64,000 nucleotides of DNA, from assembly GCA_015654635.1 (NCBI GenBank), contig JAATGP010000072.1, positions 34,024 through 98,023 on the forward strand, read 5' to 3'. Position numbers and translations under genes: made by a program. This document shows positions 1-7,256 of the stretch, in pieces. Numbering within the stretch: the stretch's first letter is position 1; each line of letters opens with the position of its first letter. The notes under the pieces were generated by a model. It saw nothing but the letters and a program-made list of their open reading frames with translations. It searched no databases and had not been told where the DNA came from. Source of the DNA: Alphaproteobacteria bacterium (GTDB lineage Bacteria > Pseudomonadota > Alphaproteobacteria > Micropepsales > Micropepsaceae).

Positions 1-30
1 GTCGAGGTAGAACTGGTGGCGCGGCTTCAT
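1..30 (-). CDS. Ribbon-helix-helix (CopG-like) protein, first 10 codons only
   Basis: Reading leftward from an ATG at 30, the strand encodes MKPRHQFYLD and then leaves the window. A GAGGAA ribosome site sits just upstream, inside the stop region of the coupling-protein gene. In alphaproteobacterial conjugative elements the gene directly after traG is usually a short CopG/ribbon-helix-helix protein with a start of this kind (basic residues, then YLD). The identity is therefore inferred mainly from position and ten residues. It is tightly coupled to the upstream gene and very likely belongs to the same transfer operon. Confidence 0.5.
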   Translation of the reverse strand, partial: MKPRHQFYLD

Positions 31-38
31 GGCGTTCC

Positions 39-2156
39 TCAAAATTCCGGTATCAGATCGTCGCCGGGTCTGCGGCGGTGTTCGCCCTCGTTCATGGCGT
101 GCGCTTTCCCCACGGTGCCGAGCTGGCCGCCATTCATCGCGGTCGCTTCCGCGGCCAAATCGCCCTCTCCCTCGATTGCGACCGAGCGATCGCGCTCATT
201 GTCATCGCCGGCTGAAATCGTCTCTCGTTCGGGAAATCCGGGGTGGCGCTGCTGCTGGAGACCGCCCTCGTCCGCCACAGCGCCATTCTCGTCGTCGAGT
301 ACGGCTGCCAGGACTTCGTGCGGCCCGCGCACTTGGCCGCTCCAATCGTTCGAACGCGGTTTCGGTTTGTCGCGGTAGATTCCGTCTGCGAGCACCGGCG
401 CGGAAATCACGCGCGTCGTGAAGTTCTTGTCCTCGTAATAGCGGAGCTTCTTTGCCCGGATAGGTGCCAAGCTCGACACCAACACCAACTCGTCGTTTGG
501 CGGCAATTGCATTACCTCGCCGGGCGTCAGGAGCGGGCGGGCTGTCTCCTGCCGGCTGACCATGACATGCGAAAGCCAGGGCGACAGGCGATGGCCTGCA
601 TAGTTCTTCTGGGCGCGCAATTCCGTCGCCGTGCCCAAGGCGTCCGAAATGCGCTTGGCCGTGCGCTCGTCGTTGGATGAAAACGCGATGCGCACATGGC
701 AATTGTCGAGAATGGCATTGTTCTCGCCATACGCCTTGGAAATCTGGTTGAGCGATTGCGCGATAAGATAGGCGCGGATCCCGTAGCCCGCCATGAAGGC
801 AAGCGCCGTCTCGAAGAAATCGAGCCTGCCGAGTGCCGGAAACTCGTCAAGCATCATTAGCAGCTTGTATTTGCGGCTCTTGCTGGGATCGCCCTCCAGG
901 CGCTCCGTCAGGCGCCGACCGATCTGGTTGAGCACCAGGCGGACCAGCGGCTTCGTTCGCGAAATATCCGAAGGCGGAATGACGAGATAGAGCGATACGG
1001 GGCGTGATGCATCGACCAGATCGGCAATTCGCCAGTCGCAGGCGGCTGTCGTTCGGGCTACGGTCGGGTCACGATAAAGACCGAGAAACGACATTGCCGT
1101 CGAAAGCACACCGGAACGCTCGTTCTCCGATTTGTTGAGAACCTCGCGCGCAGCAGACGCAACGACGGGATGCACGACCGGCGCTTTGGGCGTACCCAGA
1201 TGGTTGGTCGCCATCATCGCGCGCAACGTATGCTCGAACGATCGCCTGGGATCGGACAGAAAACTCACGACACGCGCGAGCGTCTTTTCTTCCTCGGCGT
1301 AGAGGACATGCAAGATCACGCCGACCAGAAGCGAATGACTGGTCTTTTCCCAATGCGTGCGCCGTTCCAATGCGCCTTCTGGATCGACAAGAATATCGGC
1401 GATATTCTGCACATCGCGAACCTCGTCCGGCCCCTTGCGGACTTCGAGAAGTGGGTTGTAGCGCGCGCTCTTCGGGTCGGTCGGATTAAATAGCAAGCAG
1501 TGCGAGAACCGGCTGCGCCAACCTGCCGTCAGTTGCCAGTTCTCGCCCTTGATGTCGTGGATGACGACGCTTTGCGTCCACGACAAGAGCGTGGGCACGA
1601 CCAACCCGACGCCCTTGCCGGATCGCGTCGGTGCAAATGCCATGACGTGTTCCGGGCCGTCGTGACGCAGATATTCGCCACTAACTTGACCGATAAATAC
1701 GCCGGCAGCGCGGAATAAGCCTGCCTGTTTGATTTCGTGCGGCGTTGCCCAACGGGACGATCCATACGTGGTCGAGAGGTGGGCCTGCCGCGCCCTCCAG
1801 AGCGAGCCCATGATGGCGACGGCGCAACCTCCGAAACCGCTTAGCGCGGCAATCGCGCCTGCTTTGTTGAACAATGCTGGGGCATAGGCATCATAGGCAT
1901 CGCCCTCCTCCATGATGGCGCAAGGCGGGGCTGCGACCTCGCCGCATTCCGCCTTGACGGCGCGCAGCGAGAAATAGCGTCGCCGCCCTGCCACGACGCC
2001 GAATTTGCCATCCTCGGGCCGCACGATGAGCGGCTGCAAGACACCTTTGGCGCGGATGCTCGGCACAAGGTCGGCAATATCGGGCTCCGGGTCGCGATAG
2101 CGCATGTTGCATTTGGAGATTTTGAGCTTACTGATTTCGATGTGTTGAAGCTCCAT
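39..2156 (-). CDS. Chimeric ParB N-terminal domain / TraG (VirD4-type) coupling protein
   Basis: A 705-residue protein read from the ATG at 2156, which has an AGGAG site 8 bases upstream. A longer reading to 2243 lacks such a site. Residues 1-84 look like the ParB/Srx N-terminal domain (VRPEDGKFGVVAGRRR). From about residue 87 (YDAYAPALFNKAGA) it is a conjugative coupling protein: Walker A PTRSGKGVG near 176-184, Walker B LLMMLDEFPALGR near 432-444, and the TrwB/VirD4 C-terminal region. TraG proteins normally begin with about 60 residues carrying membrane helices; here that segment is replaced by ParB sequence. A 9-base tandem repeat lies exactly at the switch. The ATPase part looks complete, but loss of the first membrane segment probably impairs docking to the transfer channel. 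I read it as an in-frame deletion fusion of parB and traG. Confidence 0.8.
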   Translation of the reverse strand: MELQHIEISKLKISKCNMRYRDPEPDIADLVPSIRAKGVLQPLIVRPEDGKFGVVAGRRRYFSLRAVKAECGEVAAPPCAIMEEGDAYDAYAPALFNKAGAIAALSGFGGCAVAIMGSLWRARQAHLSTTYGSSRWATPHEIKQAGLFRAAGVFIGQVSGEYLRHDGPEHVMAFAPTRSGKGVGLVVPTLLSWTQSVVIHDIKGENWQLTAGWRSRFSHCLLFNPTDPKSARYNPLLEVRKGPDEVRDVQNIADILVDPEGALERRTHWEKTSHSLLVGVILHVLYAEEEKTLARVVSFLSDPRRSFEHTLRAMMATNHLGTPKAPVVHPVVASAAREVLNKSENERSGVLSTAMSFLGLYRDPTVARTTAACDWRIADLVDASRPVSLYLVIPPSDISRTKPLVRLVLNQIGRRLTERLEGDPSKSRKYKLLMMLDEFPALGRLDFFETALAFMAGYGIRAYLIAQSLNQISKAYGENNAILDNCHVRIAFSSNDERTAKRISDALGTATELRAQKNYAGHRLSPWLSHVMVSRQETARPLLTPGEVMQLPPNDELVLVSSLAPIRAKKLRYYEDKNFTTRVISAPVLADGIYRDKPKPRSNDWSGQVRGPHEVLAAVLDDENGAVADEGGLQQQRHPGFPERETISAGDDNERDRSVAIEGEGDLAAEATAMNGGQLGTVGKAHAMNEGEHRRRPGDDLIPEF
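1884..1901 (-). repeat. 9-bp tandem repeat at the ParB/TraG junction
   Basis: On the minus strand GATGCCTAT occurs twice in direct tandem, encoding DAYDAY, precisely where ParB-like sequence gives way to TraG-like sequence. Short direct repeats at a join are what microhomology-mediated deletion leaves. That it is the scar is inference; the repeat itself is seen directly. Confidence 0.6.
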
Positions 2157-2243
2157 GATGGTCTGCTCCTGAATGGAAGTGGACCGTCCCTGTCCGTGGG
2201 TTTTGCGCTTTCGCGGGCGGGGCCGGGTTGGTGCGGGATGCAC

Positions 2244-3185
2244 CTATTCCGCCGCCTCAGCGGTCGGAATCTCGGCCCCTCGCAGCTCTCGAAACGCGAG
2301 GAGAAAATCACTTGCCTTGCTGGCTTGGCTGGCCGCGTGAAAGATCGCGCGGGAATCCTCTTTGAGGATTTGCAGCCAATGGCCCAGGTAATTGGCATGG
2401 CGGATTTGCGGCGCAATGCTGAAATGCGCGCAGAGAAAGGCGCTGGTCAGTTCCGCGATCAGTTCTTCGCGCGCATAGGCCGATGAGCCGAAACGGTGTT
2501 GCAGATCGCGGTTGAGGCGCGAGGAATGCGCGGTCCAGTGCCCGAGTTCGTGAAAGACGGTGCCGAAATAATCTGCTGCACTGACAAAATCCGCAGCGGA
2601 CGGAATACGGATGAAGTCTTCGCTGCGATGGTAGAAGGCTTGACCCCCGCCCTCGCGGATCACAGCGCCGGTCGCGGCGATCAACGCTTCCGCGTCGTGC
2701 GATAGCGCGGACGGCGCAACCGGCTTCGGCGCGGCGACGATATGGCCCGGCAAGCCCTCGCACTGCTCGACATTGAACACGATGAAGCGTTTGAGGAACG
2801 GAACGGCGTTGGGCTCGTCGCCCGCTTCGCGCGCCCGCTCCTGTTCTTTCTTCGGAATGTAGCGGTCGGCGTAGCAGATGGCCGTGCCGCGCTCGCCCTT
2901 GCGGACATGCCCGCCAAGGCTCAAGGCTTGGCGGAAGGTCAGCCATTCCTGCGCAGCAAAGCCGCGCCGGATCACGGCATCCCACAGGATCAGGACATTG
3001 ATCCCCGAATAAAACTTGCGGCTGACAGCGCTACGCGGCAGGCCAAGTGCTGCGCCGGAGGCTTGCCACGGCTGCACCCAAGGGACACAGCCCTTTTCCA
3101 ATTCCGCGACGATGCGGTCGGTGACTTCTTCGTAAAGCGAAATGCGGCTCGTGCCGCTGGCGGATTGCTGGTGGGTGTGGCGCAT
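2244..3185 (-). CDS. ardC: ArdC-like antirestriction protein with zincin metallopeptidase domain
   Basis: A 313-residue protein from the ATG at 3185, preceded by an AGGAGG site. The N-terminal half (about 15-130, with YEEVTDRIVAELEKGCVPWVQPW and the KGERGT segment) is the ArdC N-terminal single-stranded-DNA-binding domain. The C-terminal half carries a zinc protease motif HELGHW at 212-217 and a downstream glutamate in REELIAELTSAFLC. ArdC proteins protect incoming conjugative DNA from host restriction. In alphaproteobacterial integrative elements the gene is typically next to parB, which fits the ParB fragment that starts 87 bases downstream on the same strand. The length is normal for the family and no damage is seen. 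Confidence 0.85.
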   Translation of the reverse strand: MRHTHQQSASGTSRISLYEEVTDRIVAELEKGCVPWVQPWQASGAALGLPRSAVSRKFYSGINVLILWDAVIRRGFAAQEWLTFRQALSLGGHVRKGERGTAICYADRYIPKKEQERAREAGDEPNAVPFLKRFIVFNVEQCEGLPGHIVAAPKPVAPSALSHDAEALIAATGAVIREGGGQAFYHRSEDFIRIPSAADFVSAADYFGTVFHELGHWTAHSSRLNRDLQHRFGSSAYAREELIAELTSAFLCAHFSIAPQIRHANYLGHWLQILKEDSRAIFHAASQASKASDFLLAFRELRGAEIPTAEAAE

Positions 3186-3554
3186 CGCGTGCCTCCTCGT
3201 CGGACCTCGCGCCCGCAATTCCCCGGAAGCGGGGTGGGCGGCGTCTTCGACCGCAGAGGCCCGCCGTCAGAGGCGGGGCGCACCCTTTAGGGCCGGAGCG
3301 AAGCGGAGGACGCGCAAAGCGCGTTGCGGCACGCCGCGGCGGGCCTAGAAGGGAGCGCCGCCCGCACCGCGGAGGGGAATTGCTTTCAAATGAAGTCGGC
3401 GTGCGAACGCACGGCGGCCATAGCCCTTCTTCTTGCGACAGGGATCGACGCCCGAAGGGCCAAGACCGGATTCGAGCACAGCGAGAAGCGGGACTTGGCG
3501 CGCGAGAGCCCGGCGCGCGGAAGGCGCGGGCGCCAAGCCTTGGTTACCGGTGAC
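3186..3554. other. Non-coding GC-rich spacer
   Basis: About 370 bases between ardC and the small HTH gene. I see no reading frame with a convincing start and ribosome site on either strand; the open frames here are short and have no recognisable motif. It should hold the ardC promoter. No strong inverted repeat or nick-site motif was recognised. Confidence 0.5.
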
Positions 3555-3776
3555 TCATTTGCGTTTCTTGGGCGGGCGCACCAACTCGATGTGGCTGACA
3601 CCCAAGGCACAAGCCAACTCATAGAGGGTGACAATCGAGGGATTGCGGCGGCCACGTTCCAAGGTGCTGAGATATTGCTGGCTGAAGCCGGATTTTTCGG
3701 CGAACTGCTCTTGGGTCAGTCCGGCCTTTTGCCGGATCCGTTTGACGTTTTCGCCGACCAAGACGCGCATGTCCAT
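3555..3776 (-). CDS. Small Cro/CI (XRE) family transcriptional regulator
   Basis: A 73-residue protein that is almost entirely one helix-turn-helix domain of the Cro/CI type: VGENVKRIRQKAGLTQEQFA, then SGFSQQYLSTLERGRRNPS as turn and recognition helix, and a basic end PPKKRK. The start is the ATG at 3776 or the in-frame ATG at 3770; neither has a clear ribosome site. A 6-bp inverted repeat lies 22-45 bases upstream and is a candidate self-operator. Such single-domain regulators commonly control conjugative elements, and this one sits between ardC and the DUF2285 genes. Its exact target is unknown. Confidence 0.8.
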   Translation of the reverse strand: MDMRVLVGENVKRIRQKAGLTQEQFAEKSGFSQQYLSTLERGRRNPSIVTLYELACALGVSHIELVRPPKKRK

Positions 3777-3797
3777 GCGCGCCAGATCAACCCATTA

Positions 3798-3821
3798 CAT
3801 AGTCCGAGTTTATCAACTATG
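3798..3821. promoter_or_regulatory. Inverted repeat upstream of the XRE gene, candidate operator
   Basis: CATAGT and ACTATG form a perfect 6-bp inverted repeat with a 12-base spacer. Inside it is a smaller palindrome, AGTT-TATC-AACT. It lies just upstream of the minus-strand XRE start and in an AT-rich patch unlike its surroundings. Autoregulation is the usual mode for such proteins; binding here is inferred. Confidence 0.4.
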
Positions 3822-4006
3822 ATATGTATTGCCCGTCGCCGTGACATTTTTGGGGCGGTCATCGGCCGGCGCGCCGTTCGTCCCCCATGAGGGCTGGAGG
3901 AATTCTGTGGATACCACCTTCGATTGCTCGCCAAAGCGATCCAGATGGGCGACCATGTGCCAGGGGAACCGAGCGCAGCCTTTTGTAAAGATGGAGCGTC
4001 TCCGAC

Positions 4007-4267
4007 ATGCCCGCAAGCGATCCGCCTTCTGCCATCGCGGACGACGTACCCTGGTCGGAAAAGATCACATTGTATGACGAGGCGCATTTCGTCACGTATC
4101 TGCGGTTACTGGATGCGAGCGCCGCGGGCGCCTGCGACGCCGAGATGTGCCGCATCGTGCTGGGGATCGATCCGGTGAAGGAGCCGGACCGCGCCAAGCG
4201 GGCACTGGACAGTCATCTGCGCCGCGCGCGCTGGATGACCGAGCAGGGTTATCGCCAGCTGCTCTAG
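4007..4267 (+). CDS. DUF2285 domain protein (integrative element DNA-binding protein)
   Basis: An 86-residue protein starting at an ATG with GGAG 10 bases upstream. The pattern LYDEAHFVTYLRLLDA, then REPDRAKRA-type and RARWMTEQGYRQLL segments, is characteristic of DUF2285 proteins, which accompany alphaproteobacterial conjugative elements and are predicted DNA-binding regulators. It is convergent with the next gene, whose C-terminus ends with a related module (GGYRQFLT). The two stop codons are only 17 bases apart. No promoter was recognised. Function beyond likely DNA binding is unknown. Confidence 0.7.
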   Translation: MPASDPPSAIADDVPWSEKITLYDEAHFVTYLRLLDASAAGACDAEMCRIVLGIDPVKEPDRAKRALDSHLRRARWMTEQGYRQLL

Positions 4268-4284
4268 CGGGTGAGGTTTGTCCA

Positions 4285-5091
4285 TTAGGTGAGGAACTGC
4301 CGGTAGCCGCCTTCCATCAAATCGCGACCATAGCGAACCGCGCGCCGGATCTGGTCGCGCAGATGGTCTCCTGTGTCGCTCCAGTCGCGCTCGACACGCG
4401 CTGCGCCGAACAGGGCGATGGCGATCTCGCGATAGGAGGCGTGCGCCAACCAGCCATCGAGCGCTTGGGCGATGCGCGTCAACCGCGGGGCGCGGCGCTC
4501 CCGCGGATAGAGCGAGGGGCGCAACTGGCCGGAGCCGACAAGATCGGCGAGACGGCGCACCGCCAGAAAGCGGCTTGCCCGATGGTGCGATGCGGGCAAT
4601 GCCGGCGTGAGCAAAAGGGCTTCCATAAGGGGTGTGTCGCCGAAAATGGCAAGCTGCAGAAAACGGCCATCTTGCGCGAAGAGCACGTCGCGCCGCCCGT
4701 CGTCACCCAAGGATTGCACGGTGCTACGGCATTGCAGCTTGTCGAGACGAAGCGTGTTGACCTCTGTCCCGCGCCGCATCGGTGAGGCGGTGAGCGGCAG
4801 GATCTCGCGGCACAAATCCAACTGCCAGAACACGTTGGCCTTGCGTGCGTCGAGAAGGGGGTTTTCGAATCGCAGAAGCCCCCAAACCAAAGCGGCATCC
4901 GTGCCGCCCTGATCGACGGCAAGCGCCGGTCTGTCGGTATCCTGGAAGGCCTGGATGTAGGTGGGGTTTCGCCGGAGAAATTCCCAGGCCCAACCGAGCC
5001 GCGATAACCCCGCCATCCAACGATAGGTTTCCGTGGAGGGCCACAGGGTGGAAACAGCGTTTCCCAATGCGGTTTCGGCAAAGAGCGTCAT
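4285..5091 (-). CDS. DUF6499 / DUF2285 transcriptional regulator-like protein
   Basis: A 268-residue protein if read from the ATG at 5091; an upstream in-frame TTG at 5139 would add 16 residues, and neither start has a strong ribosome site. The N-terminus (YRWMAGLSRLGWAWEFLRRNP) matches the DUF6499 module placed at the head of element-borne regulators. The C-terminal third (RIAQALDGWLAHASYREIAIALFG, then RRAVRYGRDLMEGGYRQFL) is DUF2285. The same two-part architecture is common in integrative conjugative elements. It is convergent with the short DUF2285 gene. The middle part (about 60-180) has no motif I recognise. Confidence 0.7.
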   Translation of the reverse strand: MTLFAETALGNAVSTLWPSTETYRWMAGLSRLGWAWEFLRRNPTYIQAFQDTDRPALAVDQGGTDAALVWGLLRFENPLLDARKANVFWQLDLCREILPLTASPMRRGTEVNTLRLDKLQCRSTVQSLGDDGRRDVLFAQDGRFLQLAIFGDTPLMEALLLTPALPASHHRASRFLAVRRLADLVGSGQLRPSLYPRERRAPRLTRIAQALDGWLAHASYREIAIALFGAARVERDWSDTGDHLRDQIRRAVRYGRDLMEGGYRQFLT

Positions 5092-5386
5092 GTGAAGTGT
5101 CCGCCACCACGAGCCCCCAGCCAGTATTTCCCTTTTCAAACCGCGCTGGCCACCAACGACCGCATTAGCGGGACATACATCGTTTGCCCGTGCCGCTCAC
5201 ACTGCGCGTAACTCTGCAACTCACAATTTAAACGTGTTTTGTTGCTCCGCCAAGGGGGGAAGGACATCAATATTCCTCGATCCGGTAGTGTCTCAGTTTG
5301 ACAGGAAATCACTCCTATACATGCGCGCATACGCTTGGTTGTGAATTTTTGCGAATCACTTACGTTATAGTTGCGTTCCGCAGGGG

Positions 5387-5719
5387 ATGGCGCGCGTGAC
5401 TAGCCCACTAGAATTGACAACGGATGTGATCACGGCTGGCGCAGCACTGGCGGGCCTGCTTCTTGTCTTCATGGGAAACATTGCGGCTGCTTTCGACGGG
5501 TACGAAAAGCAAGAGCAGCACGCCGTCCGCGTGAAATACCAGCATCGGCTCTGGGTTGCGTTCGCAGGCTTTGCTCTTGCGATTGCCGCTACGATCTTCG
5601 CCCTAATTGGTAAGTGGGCGCTGTCTGAGTATGTCTCGTTTCTCGGTCTGGTCTTGCTGCTAGTCGCTCTCGGTTGGGTGATCTTCGTTGCGCTGAGGGC
5701 CGTATTGGACGTGAAATAA
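5387..5719 (+). CDS. Small inner-membrane protein, unknown family
   Basis: A 110-residue protein with three probable membrane helices (about 15-35, 52-75 and 82-106) and a charged loop between the first two (DGYEKQEQHAVRVKYQHRL). The ATG at 5387 abuts its AGGGG sequence, so a GTG at 5396, with AGGGG 8 bases upstream, may be the real start. Its stop overlaps the next ATG by one base (TAATG), which implies translational coupling. I recognise no family. The surrounding DNA is AT-richer than the flanks and carries only small unknown genes, as in imported cargo. Confidence 0.65.
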   Translation: MARVTSPLELTTDVITAGAALAGLLLVFMGNIAAAFDGYEKQEQHAVRVKYQHRLWVAFAGFALAIAATIFALIGKWALSEYVSFLGLVLLLVALGWVIFVALRAVLDVK

Positions 5720-6015
5720 TGGCGCTTACCCTCGAATCTGAACAACGCCTAACAGAAGTTGGGCTCGTCGCCTTCTACGAGAACAAAAAAGATGCATGGC
5801 TCGCGTCCGCTCAGGAAATGAAGAATTTTTGCACAAACAATTTTCCGGTTGGCGCCCAAATTAGGCGCGATGATGTGGCCAAAGCGTTCCACCCAGTTCT
5901 CGAAGTGCATGAGGACTTTAGGGTGTTCCGCGAAACGGAAAAGTTACGCGGAAAATTCTGGATAAAGGATTTTGCGGACCTTATAATCGACCGCACATGG
6001 GACCAGTTGACGTGA
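5719..6015 (+). CDS. Small soluble protein coupled to the membrane protein, unknown
   Basis: A 98-residue protein starting at the ATG that overlaps the upstream stop; an upstream in-frame start at 5674 lies inside the previous gene and is less likely. It has no signal peptide or membrane helix. The sequence is mixed charged and aromatic (DDVAKAFHPVLEVHEDFRVF, then KFWIKDFADLIIDRTW), suggesting a compact fold. I do not recognise it. Coupling to a three-helix membrane protein suggests the two work together, for instance as membrane effector and partner, but that is inference. Confidence 0.6.
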   Translation: MALTLESEQRLTEVGLVAFYENKKDAWLASAQEMKNFCTNNFPVGAQIRRDDVAKAFHPVLEVHEDFRVFRETEKLRGKFWIKDFADLIIDRTWDQLT

Positions 6016-6022
6016 GGCGAGT

Positions 6023-6190
6023 ATGACCAAGAACAAAGAAAACATTGCAGCTGCCCAAGCCCTTGTTGAAGCAATCTTGGCTAAGAACTTCAATCAGAAG
6101 GTCAGTAAAAAATCGTCGCGCGCAGCAGCCGAAAGGTTACTTGAAAGCGTGCCGACAGCGCGACCGTCCAAAGAAGCGCAAGCCGCTTAA
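6023..6190 (+). CDS. 55-residue basic protein, third gene of the cassette
   Basis: A short frame from the ATG at 6023 to TAA at 6190, starting 8 bases after the previous stop, with GAGGCGA 2-8 bases upstream. The product MTKNKENIAAAQALVEAIL... is 55 residues and lysine- and alanine-rich, with a predicted helical middle (SSRAAAERLLESVP). No family is recognised. Spacing and a good ribosome site support a real gene in the same transcript as the two upstream genes. Confidence 0.5.
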   Translation: MTKNKENIAAAQALVEAILAKNFNQKVSKKSSRAAAERLLESVPTARPSKEAQAA

Positions 6191-6293
6191 ATCGCTCAAT
6201 TTCAGCGCCGCCGCGCTCGAATTCAGTCAATGACGACAGATTGGTTTGCCATTACCACCCATGCTATGCTTAGCGGCAAGCATGGAGGGTGGA

Positions 6294-6755
6294 ATGGATC
6301 CTAAGCAGCTAAAGGCTCTATACGACCAAACGGAAGCAGCCAATAGAACGAAGGCTGTGTCGACTGCGAAGGCAAATGTTGCGGCCCAAGAAGACCTCCG
6401 TGAGTTAGATGCTAGGGGTAAGGCCGCGCTCCACAACGTAGTTCTTCCCTATTTACGCGACGTTCAAAACGAATTTGAAGATGCTGCATTTACGCTGCGA
6501 GTACTTGGCGTTGACCTCTCTGATGGCATGCCTATCGGAGTCGCCTTTCATGTTGGGTCAAACCCAGAGTACGGAGTTAGCGTGAATGCTGGGAAAGTTA
6601 CAGTTTGGCGCGGGTTTGAGCCCAAGCTCGGTTCAGACAGGACCGAGATTAAGTTTGTGTTCCCAGCGACAGTTGAACCGTTTATCGGGAGCATTGACGA
6701 TCTTACCCGTGAAAAAATCGCATCCCTGATTGCTATAGCCATAAGGAACGGCTGA
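6294..6755 (+). CDS. Hypothetical protein, unknown family
   Basis: A 153-residue protein from the ATG at 6294, chosen because GGAGGGTGG lies immediately upstream; a longer reading from 6246 has no such site. The first 50 residues look helical (KQLKALYDQTEAANRTKAVS), and the rest alternates in a beta-rich pattern (YGVSVNAGKVTVWRGFEPKL). There is no signal peptide or membrane helix. Its TGA is followed at once by the ATG of the next (frameshifted) gene, so the two were probably co-translated. I cannot assign a function. Confidence 0.6.
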   Translation: MDPKQLKALYDQTEAANRTKAVSTAKANVAAQEDLRELDARGKAALHNVVLPYLRDVQNEFEDAAFTLRVLGVDLSDGMPIGVAFHVGSNPEYGVSVNAGKVTVWRGFEPKLGSDRTEIKFVFPATVEPFIGSIDDLTREKIASLIAIAIRNG

Positions 6756-6985
6756 ATGCCCAAAGGGCCTAAGGGCAAAACCGGCCCGCTGACGTGATCG
6801 GGAATGCCATTATGGTCGCCAAACTTGCCACTGGCGAAATTACGGAAGACCAAAAAGTCAAGTCCGCCGCCGCCGAGCTAGGCAGCAAGGGCGGTAAAGC
6901 GCGGGCTGTTGCGCTCACCAAGAAAAAGCGTGCCGATATCGCGAAGAAGGCGGCATCGACTAGGTGGGCTAAAAGTCAAAGCTAG
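6756..6985 (+). pseudogene. Small conserved basic protein (MPKGPKGK... type), broken by a one-base frameshift
   Basis: The ATG at 6756 directly follows the upstream stop and reads MPKGPKGK, then hits TGA. If one A is added to the A run at 6777-6780, the frame continues as NRPADVIGNAIMVAKLATGE and on to RWAKSQS at 6985, with the GGKARA and basic KKAASTRW segments. From memory, short proteins of just this form (MPxGPKGxxRPADVIGNA) are widespread in alphaproteobacteria, so the original frame is clear. The open part could restart at the GTG at 6794. It is a pseudogene, a sequencing slip in a homopolymer, or less likely a programmed frameshift. Confidence 0.65.
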
Positions 6986-7208
6986 TCTGATCTCCAAAAC
7001 TTTTGTTCACGTGGCGCTCGTATTCACTCTTGTCGCGAGAAATCTGAGCGATACCGAGAAGCTGACCCAAATGGGTACGTAGTGCCTTTACGCCAAACTC
7101 CGACAGAAACTGGTGTAGTTTTTTGTATGGCACACGGCTCTGCCCTCGCATTAATCGCGTCTGCTCCAGAACCTTGCTGTTGCTCTTGGCTAGACGTCCA
7201 TTCCCCAT
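6969..7208 (-). pseudogene. Possible C-terminal remnant of a P63C-domain protein
   Basis: A 79-residue frame ending QTSFDF. The segment LHQFLSEFGVKALRTHLGQLLGIAQISRDKSEYERHVNKSFG resembles the C-terminal end of phage P63C-domain proteins, which share a HQ-L--G---L--HL pattern before a short tail. Upstream the frame meets a stop within about 25 bases and the neighbouring gene ends at 7257, so no N-terminal part remains. It overlaps the tail of the convergent frameshifted gene by 17 bases. The assignment is tentative; a short unknown gene is the alternative. Confidence 0.35.
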
Positions 7209-7256
7209 ACTTCGATCCCGGCGACCGTTTCAAGCGCGCGCTACTGCTCATGCGAT

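Noticed and set aside
3324..3890. A 188-codon plus-strand frame over the spacer and XRE gene
   Set aside because: No ribosome site, no domain, and it is antisense to the well-supported HTH gene.
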